Of a DNA stretch of 8,784 nt, positions 1-4,982 are shown piece by piece. This DNA is from Prevotella sp. (GTDB lineage: Bacteria > Bacteroidota > Bacteroidia > Bacteroidales > Bacteroidaceae): positions 1-8,784 of the forward strand of contig JAFRZC010000002.1 of the NCBI GenBank assembly GCA_017442765.1, in the 5' to 3' direction. The translations under genes were made by a program, and so were the position numbers. The notes beneath the pieces are model-generated. The model was given only the letters and a program-made list of their open reading frames with translations, searched no databases and was not told the origin of the DNA. Numbering within the stretch: the first letter of the stretch is position 1; each line of letters begins with the position of its first letter.

Positions 1-140
1 CCGACGGCATCATCACAGGTGGCATGTTGCCAAAGATTGAGAATGCGCTTGCTGCCGTCAAGGCAGGCGTGAGCCGCGTGGTCATCACCAATGCCGATGC
101 CATCGGCTGTGAAGGACAAGGCACCACCGTCAAAAAATAA
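1..140 (+). CDS. argB: Acetylglutamate kinase, C-terminal fragment (5' end outside window)
   Basis: The reading frame enters from the left edge (first full codon at 3) and ends at TAA 138-140, giving the last 45 residues. The fragment opens with DGIITGGMLPKIENALAAVK, the conserved late segment of acetylglutamate kinase with its GGM-P-K turn. It continues through VSRVVITNAD and ends in a short glycine-containing tail (GQGTTVKK), as in Bacteroidetes ArgB proteins. ArgB phosphorylates N-acetylglutamate with ATP, the second step of arginine biosynthesis in the cytoplasm. The catalytic lysine and ATP-binding parts lie outside the window, so the call rests on the tail alone. Another member of the amino-acid kinase family is possible but less likely. 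An intrinsic terminator follows 20 bp after the stop, so this gene is transcriptionally separate from the sigma factor downstream. Confidence 0.8.
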   Translation, partial: DGIITGGMLPKIENALAAVKAGVSRVVITNADAIGCEGQGTTVKK

Positions 141-160
141 TCATAAATCAAATAAAAATC

Positions 161-195
161 AGAAAAAGTTGCATTCCGTTGTAACTTTTTCTTTT
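161..195 (+). terminator. Intrinsic terminator after argB
   Basis: Bases 161-173 pair with 180-192 (13 bp, one G-U pair) around the 6-base loop TTCCGT, and the stem end runs into a T-rich tract (186-195). The stem is A-rich on the left and T-rich on the right, so it could also work in the minus direction, although no minus-strand gene ends here. The right arm contains TAACTTTT (182-189), one base from the Bacteroidetes -7 consensus TAnnTTTG. That may serve the sigma gene 34 bp downstream, but no matching -33 box is evident. Confidence 0.8.
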
Positions 196-222
196 GTCAC
201 TCGTCATTAAAACAGAGAGAAG

Positions 223-735
223 ATGAAAAACGTCAGTTTCCGAAACGATGTGCTGCCACTGAAGGACATGCTCTACAGGCTCGCCCTGCGCATCACGCAA
301 AACCGCGAAGAGGCAGAAGACATCGTACAGGACACGCTGATAAAGGTTTGGAACAGGCGCGACACATGGGACACCATCGACTCGATAGAAGCCTTCTGCA
401 CCACTGTCTGCCGAAACCTCTCGCTCGACTATCTGCGTCGCTCCGACAATCAGAACGAGGCACTCGACGAGAAGACGAACGGAACACCAGACCGCAAATC
501 TTCGCCCTACGAACAGGCTGTGAGCCACGACCGCATCGATACCGTGAGACGACTCATCGACAGCCTGCCCGAGAAACAACGTACCGCCATGCAGCTGCGC
601 GACTTCGAGGGAAAAAGCTATAAAGACATTGCCGCCATCATGGGCATCAGCGAAGAACAAGTAAAAGTAAATATCTTCCGCGCCCGGCAGGCGATAAAAC
701 AAAAGTTCAGCAAGATTGAGAACTATGGATTATAA
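223..735 (+). CDS. ECF-family RNA polymerase sigma-70 factor
   Basis: This 170-residue protein has the two-domain layout of an extracytoplasmic-function sigma factor. Region 2 spans about residues 10-75 and includes EEAEDIVQDTLIKVWN (29-44, the region 2.2 core-binding helix) and the DNA-contacting stretch up to DYLRR (69-73). A variable polar linker covers about 74-98. Region 4 spans about 105-162, with LPEKQRTAMQLRDFEG (115-130) leading into the helix-turn-helix KSYKDIAAIMGISEEQVKVN. It lacks regions 1.1 and 3 and matches the usual ECF length. The ATG at 223 follows a purine-rich AGAGAGAAG; an internal ATG at 268 would cut into region 2. The next gene starts inside this one (11-bp overlap), so the two are probably translationally coupled and its product may control this sigma factor. 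The regulon cannot be read from this window. There is no FecR/SusC pair beside it, so it is not an obvious glycan- or iron-uptake ECF. Confidence 0.93.
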   Translation: MKNVSFRNDVLPLKDMLYRLALRITQNREEAEDIVQDTLIKVWNRRDTWDTIDSIEAFCTTVCRNLSLDYLRRSDNQNEALDEKTNGTPDRKSSPYEQAVSHDRIDTVRRLIDSLPEKQRTAMQLRDFEGKSYKDIAAIMGISEEQVKVNIFRARQAIKQKFSKIENYGL

Positions 736-1243
736 GTACATCAACCAGCTCTTGGAGCGCTACTGGAACGGCGAGACCTCGCTTGAGGAGGAGAAAATCC
801 TGCGCACGTTCTTCAGTCAGACCGACATTCCTGCCGATCTGGAGCAGTACCGTCCGTTCTTCGTCTATACGCAAGAGGAGGTACGGCGCACCGTGCTGGG
901 CGACGACTTTGACGAGCGCATCCTCTCTCTCGTGGACGAGGCTCCGGCCGTGAAGGCTCGCACCGTCAGTCTCACACAGCGCATGATGCCGTTGTTCAAG
1001 GCCGCCGCCATGGTAGCCATTATCATCACGTTGGTAGGCGCGTTGCAAATGCCCTTCCAGCACGACTACCCCGAGATGAACGGCCAGCCGGCAGCCATCC
1101 CCGGCATGTCGGTAGCGTTGAGTGGCGACTCCGCAATGGTCGATACCCTGCAGCAGAGCAGTCTGCAGAAGCTGCCACCCTCGCTTGCACCTGTTACCAA
1201 TAATCTACAGCCTGCGACCCTCTCGCCCGATGAAGAGCAATAA
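725..1243 (+). CDS. Single-span membrane protein paired with the ECF sigma factor (candidate anti-sigma)
   Basis: I do not recognise a named family, but the N-terminus (MDYKYINQLLERYWNGETSL) resembles small proteins encoded just after ECF sigma genes in Bacteroidales. From the ATG at 725 it has 172 residues. Residues 1-87 are charged and probably cytoplasmic, with acidic helical stretches (20-30, 50-73). One hydrophobic segment follows at about 88-109. The remaining 63-residue tail (110-172) is rich in Pro, Ser, Gln and Leu with no recognisable domain, and is presumably periplasmic. A TTG at 716 would add only three residues; ATG 725 is preferred. The 11-bp overlap with the sigma gene implies linked expression. 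A cytoplasmic head, one span and a periplasmic tail is the layout of membrane anti-sigma factors, so that role is inferred from position and topology. No zinc-binding HxxxCxxC motif and no FecR domain are visible. Confidence 0.75.
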   Translation: MDYKYINQLLERYWNGETSLEEEKILRTFFSQTDIPADLEQYRPFFVYTQEEVRRTVLGDDFDERILSLVDEAPAVKARTVSLTQRMMPLFKAAAMVAIIITLVGALQMPFQHDYPEMNGQPAAIPGMSVALSGDSAMVDTLQQSSLQKLPPSLAPVTNNLQPATLSPDEEQ

Positions 1244-1365
1244 CAGGCAAAAGGATATAGAAATTTTCGATGCTTTCTTTATAAACAACAAATTAGTAAA
1301 ACAACTTTATGAAGCTGTGAAGTTTCACCTTTTTCTCTCAATTTTTTTCATACCATAACTAACGT

Positions 1366-1399
1366 AAGCCGTCGCCTTAATCAGAGGCGACGGCTTTTT
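1366..1399 (+). terminator. Intrinsic terminator of the sigma operon, overlapping the 3' end of the Nudix gene
   Basis: AAGCCGTCGCC (1366-1376) pairs perfectly with GGCGACGGCTT (1386-1396), GC-rich at the core, with the T-run 1395-1399 directly after on the plus strand. The loop (1377-1385) holds the Nudix stop codon (TTA, 1377-1379), and the right arm encodes its last residues. On the minus strand the stem is followed by TTACGTTAG, a poor U-tract, so termination should be stronger for rightward transcripts. In the preceding spacer (1244-1365), a weak small hairpin with loop (1317-1328) precedes T5 (1330-1334); I see no gene there. Confidence 0.8.
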
Positions 1400-1907
1400 C
1401 TTTCAGTTTCTCAACTCCTTTGCTGATCGAGCTGAGCCCAAACGCCTTGGGGTCTAACTTGTCAGGTACTATCCAGAAAGTCTCCTCGGCATCGTCGCCG
1501 GGGCGCAACATGCTGGTATCGCTCACCTCGCAGGCAAAGAACAAGTCGAGCGTAGGAATGTCAAGGCCGCTGTACACATAGACATTGGGCAGACTGAACA
1601 AAAACCGCACACGGTCCACATCGAGTCCCGTCTCTTCCTTCACCTCACGCCTGACCCCTTCCTCAGCCGTCTCTCCTGCATCGGCAAAGCCCCCGGGCAG
1701 GTCGAGTGTTCCCTTTGCCGGATCACACCGCCGCCGCACCACGAGCAACTCGCCCTTGTCGTTATAGATAAGTGCCACGTATGATGCGCTTGCGTTGACG
1801 AACAACTCAAATCCGCAATCCTCGCAGCGCAAACTTTTCTCGCCAGCCACTTTGAAGTTTCCTGATCCGCATACCGGACAGTATCGATATTTTCTCAGCG
1901 CGTTCAT
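1377..1907 (-). CDS. Nudix hydrolase with N-terminal zinc ribbon
   Basis: The 176-residue product starts with a four-cysteine zinc ribbon (C10-P-V-C13 and C28-E-D-C31). A Nudix domain of about 140 residues follows. The Nudix box is complete and canonical: G73, five residues, E79, seven residues, then R87-E88-V-K-E91-E92-T-G94-L95. This motif binds the divalent metal used to hydrolyse a nucleoside diphosphate linked to another group. The R-rich strand before it (VVRRRCDP, 56-63) and the LPGGFAD turn resemble ADP-ribose pyrophosphatase and NADH pyrophosphatase-like relatives. The NudC SQPWPFPxS signature is not seen, so NADH specificity should not be assumed and the substrate is unknown. No signal peptide is present, so it should be cytoplasmic. 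It is transcribed leftward, divergent from the esterase operon and convergent with the sigma operon, and looks monocistronic. ATG (CAT at 1905-1907) is the only sensible start; an upstream ATG at 1915 is out of frame. Confidence 0.9.
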   Translation of the reverse strand: MNALRKYRYCPVCGSGNFKVAGEKSLRCEDCGFELFVNASASYVALIYNDKGELLVVRRRCDPAKGTLDLPGGFADAGETAEEGVRREVKEETGLDVDRVRFLFSLPNVYVYSGLDIPTLDLFFACEVSDTSMLRPGDDAEETFWIVPDKLDPKAFGLSSISKGVEKLKEKAVASD

Positions 1908-1917
1908 AAAATCATGT

Positions 1918-1942
1918 TAATTGTTAAATACTAATTGTTAAA
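1918..1942. repeat. 11-bp direct repeat in the divergent promoter region
   Basis: TAATTGTTAAA occurs exactly twice (1918-1928 and 1932-1942), 14 bp apart start to start. A related GTTAA lies at 1916-1920. The copies sit 11-35 bp upstream of the Nudix start, inside its likely 5' untranslated leader. They could be an operator or simply low-complexity AT-rich spacer. Confidence 0.5.
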
Positions 1943-1969
1943 AGTTCGATGCGAAATGTTTTCAGCATG

Positions 1970-1977
1970 CAATATTA
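1970..1977 (-). promoter_or_regulatory. Possible -7 box for the Nudix gene
   Basis: Read on the minus strand, these bases are TAATATTG, one mismatch from the Bacteroidetes -7 consensus TAnnTTTG. They lie 63 bp upstream of the Nudix ATG. No clear -33 TTTG is present, so this is a weak call. It would place the two divergent promoters almost back to back. Confidence 0.25.
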
Positions 1978-1990
1978 CGAAAAAAAATGC

Positions 1991-1998
1991 TATCTTTG
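1991..1998 (+). promoter_or_regulatory. Bacteroidetes-type promoter (-7 box) for the esterase operon
   Basis: TATCTTTG followed by C is an exact match to the housekeeping Bacteroidetes -7 element TAnnTTTG. Transcription would start near 2005. The -33 region (about 1966-1972) is not a good TTTG match. The predicted leader (about 2005-2052) has a small hairpin, TGGCA-TTT-TGCCA at 2019-2031, flanked by TGCAT (2006-2010) and ATGCA (2031-2035). The box argues against starting the esterase at ATG 1987, which would put the promoter inside the coding sequence. Confidence 0.75.
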
Positions 1999-2052
1999 CA
2001 AAAATTGCATAAAAAAGTTGGCATTTTGCCATGCAGAAATACAGATAACCCT

Positions 2053-2895
2053 ATGAGTTGCAAATCAAAATTATTTATGCTGGCTGTTGTGGTGCTAATG
2101 TCGATGCAAGGCACATACGCGCAAAGAGCCATCGACATAGACCTCTGGGGAGGCTCGCCGCGCGTAAAGAGCGTAGAAAAAGGCGACAAGGCCCGGCTGC
2201 ACGTCTATCTGCCTGCCGATAGCATCCGCACAGGGCGTGCCGTAGTCATCTGTCCGGGCGGGGCCTACGGTTTTCTGGCCACCGACAACGAAGGCACCGG
2301 CTGGGTTCCCTTCTTCAACAATCAGGGCATAGCCGCCATCGTGCTCGAGTACCGCTTGCCACACGGGAAAAAGGAAGTCCCCATCAGCGATGCCGAGCAG
2401 GCCATACGCTATGTACGCAAGAATGCTCGGACATGGAACATCAACCCCAACGATGTCGGCATCATGGGGTCGTCGGCAGGCGGACATCTCGCCTCGGTCA
2501 TTGCCACACAATCGGCAGCCGACGCACGCCCTAACTTCCAAATACTTTTCTATCCCGTCATCTCGATGGTCAGCGGCGCCACACACCAGAACACCCACGA
2601 CAATTTCTTCGGCATGAAGAAGAAAAAGAAGCTGAAAGAGAAAGACGAAGAACTGTATTGCAGCGACCTGCGCATTACCGGCAACACGCCACGCGCCTGT
2701 ATCCTGCTTGCCAACGACGACACGGTTGTCTCGCCGCTTCACGGTCTCAACTACTTCAAAGCCCTGCAAGCCCACAATGTTCCCTCGTCGCTGTTTGTCT
2801 ATTCCGAGGGCGAACACGGGTTCGGCTCGAAGAACACGTTTGCCTACCGCTTCGAGATGGAGCTCGACCTGCGGGCATGGCTCGAGAGTTTCTAA
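2053..2895 (+). CDS. Secreted alpha/beta-hydrolase (Aes/BD-FAE-like esterase), copy 1
   Basis: From ATG 2053 this is a 280-residue protein with a signal peptide (about residues 1-23, hydrophobic core FMLAVVVLM, cleavage near TYA-Q). The mature part is an alpha/beta-hydrolase of the COG0657-type esterase group. It has an oxyanion-hole CPGGAY (68-72), nucleophile elbow G139-S-S141-A-G143-G, acid D222 in NDDTVV, and base H255 in GEHGFG, so the triad S141/D222/H255 is complete. In Bacteroidetes such proteins are often carbohydrate esterases removing acetyl or feruloyl groups from plant or host glycans; the actual substrate is not readable. The frame is open back to ATG 1987, but that start would span the promoter and delay the signal peptide. 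A lysine-rich stretch (MKKKKKLKEK, 188-197) is absent from the paralogue next door. It is the first gene of a five-gene run, with the copy 2 start 43 bp downstream. A peptidase or lipase role cannot be excluded. Confidence 0.88.
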   Translation: MSCKSKLFMLAVVVLMSMQGTYAQRAIDIDLWGGSPRVKSVEKGDKARLHVYLPADSIRTGRAVVICPGGAYGFLATDNEGTGWVPFFNNQGIAAIVLEYRLPHGKKEVPISDAEQAIRYVRKNARTWNINPNDVGIMGSSAGGHLASVIATQSAADARPNFQILFYPVISMVSGATHQNTHDNFFGMKKKKKLKEKDEELYCSDLRITGNTPRACILLANDDTVVSPLHGLNYFKALQAHNVPSSLFVYSEGEHGFGSKNTFAYRFEMELDLRAWLESF

Positions 2896-2938
2896 AAAAA
2901 TAAGCATTAAAAATTAAGAATTAAGATTATAAGAAATT

Positions 2939-3757
2939 ATGAAACGACTATCTATTTTATGCCTCATTCTGACCGTTTCGCTCTTTGCGTCTGCTCAGCG
3001 CACCTTCGATGTTGACCTCTGGAACGGCAGTCCGCGCGTTGCCAGCAACGACGACCAAGACCAAGCCATGCTCCGGGTCTTTCTGCCCGAAGCCAAACGA
3101 GCCACCGGGCGCGCCATCGTCATCTGCCCGGGTGGGAGCTACAGGGGGCTCGCCATCGACCACGAGGGCTACGACTGGGGACCATTCCTCGCCACACAAG
3201 GCATAGCCGCCATCGTGCTCAAATACCGTATGCCACACGGCAACTGCCAGGTTCCCATCAGCGATGCCGAGCAGGCCATGCGCCTTGTCCGCGCCAATGC
3301 CGAGAACTGGAACATCAGTGCCAACGATGTCGGCATCATGGGATTCTCCGCAGGCGGTCATCTGGCCTCCACTCTTGCCACCCACAGCAAAGGCGATGCC
3401 CGACCCGACTTCCAGATTCTTTTCTACCCCGTCATCTCCATGCAACCAGGATACACACACAAAGAGTCGCACGACAACTTTCTTGGCAGCTACACCACGA
3501 AGAGCGAGGAGCGAAACTTCTCTAACGACCTTCAGGTGAGCCGCAACACACCACGCGCGCTCATCATCCTCAGCGACGACGACGACGTGGTGGAGCCGAA
3601 CAACGGCGTGAACTACTACACCGAGCTCTACCGCCACGACGTGCCGGCTTCGCTCTATGTCTATCCCTCGGGCGGTCACGGCTACGGCATCAAGCCCACC
3701 TTCCGCTTCCACATCGAGATGCTGCTCAACATCAAAGCCTGGCTCAAAAGTTTCTGA
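2939..3757 (+). CDS. Secreted alpha/beta-hydrolase (Aes/BD-FAE-like esterase), copy 2
   Basis: This 272-residue tandem paralogue of the preceding gene has its own signal peptide (residues 1-20, hydrophobic ILCLILTVSLF, cleavage near ASAQ). The catalytic set is intact: CPGGSY (63-68), nucleophile S137 in GFSAGG, acid D214 in the SDDDDVVEP loop, and H247 in GGHGYG. It shares long blocks with copy 1, such as VPISDAEQA, NDVGIMG, SAGGHLAS and FQILFYPVISM. It differs at the residue before the nucleophile (F136 instead of S), in the oxyanion loop (SYRG versus AYGF), and in lacking the lysine-rich insert. These differences near the active site suggest different ester substrates. ATG 2939 follows an AT-rich spacer without a terminator, and the CapA-like gene begins 16 bp after its stop, so it is probably co-transcribed on both sides. 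Confidence 0.89.
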   Translation: MKRLSILCLILTVSLFASAQRTFDVDLWNGSPRVASNDDQDQAMLRVFLPEAKRATGRAIVICPGGSYRGLAIDHEGYDWGPFLATQGIAAIVLKYRMPHGNCQVPISDAEQAMRLVRANAENWNISANDVGIMGFSAGGHLASTLATHSKGDARPDFQILFYPVISMQPGYTHKESHDNFLGSYTTKSEERNFSNDLQVSRNTPRALIILSDDDDVVEPNNGVNYYTELYRHDVPASLYVYPSGGHGYGIKPTFRFHIEMLLNIKAWLKSF

Positions 3758-3773
3758 GAAATAAGCACCAAGT

Positions 3774-4895
3774 ATGAAACGCATCTTCCTACCCATCACC
3801 ATGATTCTTCTGGTGCTGACCTCGTTCTGCACCAACCGCAATGCCAGCTCGGCACAGGCCGCGACACCCGAGGAAAACGACACATCGCAGGTGACGATGC
3901 TCGTGGCCGGCGACCTGATGCAGCACCTCCCGCAGATTACCGCCGCTAAGCGTGGCGACGGCTCCTACAACTACGACTACGTGTTTGAGCTGGTGAAGCC
4001 CGAGGTGAGCCGTGCCGACGTAGCCGTCGCCAACTTCGAGGTGACACTGGGCGGCACTCCCTATACGGGCTACCCCTGTTTCTCGGCACCCGACGAGTAT
4101 CTCGGAGCTGCGGTCGATGCCGGCTTCGATATTCTGCTCACCGCCAACAACCACTGCTGCGACCGCCGCGCCAAAGGTCTTGAGCGCACCATCCGGCTGA
4201 TGGATCAGGCTCATGTACCCCATCTGGGCACCTATATGAATGCCGACGAGCGCGCCAGAAACTACCCCATGCTCTACGAGAAAAACGGCATCCGCTTCGT
4301 GCTGCTCAACTTCACCTACGGAACCAACGGCATCCCCGTGCCCAAGCCCTTCATCGTGAACTGGCAGGACACGGTGGAGATTGCCCGCGACATTGCCAAG
4401 GCAAAGACAATGCACCCCGACGTGATCATCGCCTTCCCCCACTGGGGCATCGAGTATGCGCAGCTGCCCAACGACGAGATGCGCCAGCTGACCGACTGGA
4501 TGCTGGCCCGTGGCGTGGACCACGTCATCGGCGGGCACCCCCACGTGCTGCAACCCTTCGAGGTACGCGAGCAGAATGGCGAGAAACATCTTGTCGCCTA
4601 CTCGCTCGGCAACTACGTGTCGAACCAGTCGCGACCCAACACTGACGGCGGCGGCATGGTGAAGCTCACCTTCACGAAAATCGGCGGCAAGACCCGTCTC
4701 ACCTCAAGCGGCTATACCCTGCACTGGGTGTCGCGACCGGCAGTGTCGGGAAAGAAAAACTACCGCATCTACCCCATTGGCTATCCCACCGAAGGCATGA
4801 ACGCTCAGGAGCGGGCCCTGCGCCAGAAGTTCCTCACATCGCAGCGCACACTCTTCGAAAAGCATAATGTCGGTATCAAGGAATATGTATATTGA
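3774..4895 (+). CDS. CapA/PgsA-family metallophosphatase-like exported protein
   Basis: The 373-residue product matches the CapA fold of poly-gamma-glutamate capsule proteins, a calcineurin-like metallophosphatase relative. Family motifs occur in order: AGDLM (45-49), ANFEV (86-90), TANNH (123-127), FPHWG (221-225), GGHPH (253-257) and YSLGNYV (276-282). D47, N126, H127, H223, H255 and H257 are likely metal ligands. The N-terminus has a hydrophobic export segment (4-18). C19 follows LTSF, an atypical lipobox with Phe at -1; cleavage near SSAQA (25-29) as a soluble periplasmic protein is the alternative. NNH is followed by an unusual Cys-Cys pair (128-129). No PgsB/CapB ligase or PgsC/CapC is nearby, so synthesis of poly-gamma-glutamate is not supported. 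Many Bacteroidetes CapA proteins are solitary with unknown substrate. The position before a polysaccharide flippase hints at an envelope-polymer role, which is inference only. Confidence 0.87.
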   Translation: MKRIFLPITMILLVLTSFCTNRNASSAQAATPEENDTSQVTMLVAGDLMQHLPQITAAKRGDGSYNYDYVFELVKPEVSRADVAVANFEVTLGGTPYTGYPCFSAPDEYLGAAVDAGFDILLTANNHCCDRRAKGLERTIRLMDQAHVPHLGTYMNADERARNYPMLYEKNGIRFVLLNFTYGTNGIPVPKPFIVNWQDTVEIARDIAKAKTMHPDVIIAFPHWGIEYAQLPNDEMRQLTDWMLARGVDHVIGGHPHVLQPFEVREQNGEKHLVAYSLGNYVSNQSRPNTDGGGMVKLTFTKIGGKTRLTSSGYTLHWVSRPAVSGKKNYRIYPIGYPTEGMNAQERALRQKFLTSQRTLFEKHNVGIKEYVY

Positions 4896-4898
4896 AAA

Positions 4899-4962
4899 CC
4901 AGAAACTGCCCTTCCGTGAAAAATTCCCTAGGGAATTTCTGGTGAAAGCTTAGCTTTCGGAA
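4899..4962. repeat. Palindrome cluster between the CapA-like and flippase genes
   Basis: The 87-bp spacer contains a perfect 18-bp palindrome, AAATTCCCTAGGGAATTT (4921-4938). CCAGAAA (4899-4905) and TTTCTGG (4936-4942) form an outer inverted pair around it. A second stem follows, GAAAG (4944-4948) with CTTTC (4954-4958). TTCC (4912-4915) can also pair with GGAA (4959-4962). No T-run follows any stem on the plus strand, so it is not a standard terminator. An operator for a dimeric regulator, an RNA processing site within the operon, or a copy of a dispersed intergenic repeat are all possible. Confidence 0.6.
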
Positions 4963-4982
4963 TATGAACGAAGAAACTATCT

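Noticed and set aside
1317..1334. Small hairpin followed by T5 after the candidate anti-sigma gene
   Set aside because: The stem is only 4-5 bp of mixed composition, and the much stronger 11-bp GC-rich hairpin 40 bp downstream is the better terminator.
1122..1358. Plus-strand 78-codon frame overlapping the end of the candidate anti-sigma gene
   Set aside because: It is out of frame with the supported gene, and its second half is translated AT-rich spacer. There is no start signal or domain.
1987..2052. Upstream start for esterase copy 1 at ATG 1987
   Set aside because: It would place the TATCTTTG promoter box inside the gene and add 22 residues ahead of a normal signal peptide.
2095..4589. 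Minus-strand frames (270, 308 and 266 codons) opposite the esterases and CapA-like gene
   Set aside because: The frames opposite the two esterases resemble each other only because the sense genes are paralogues. No domains or start signals support them.
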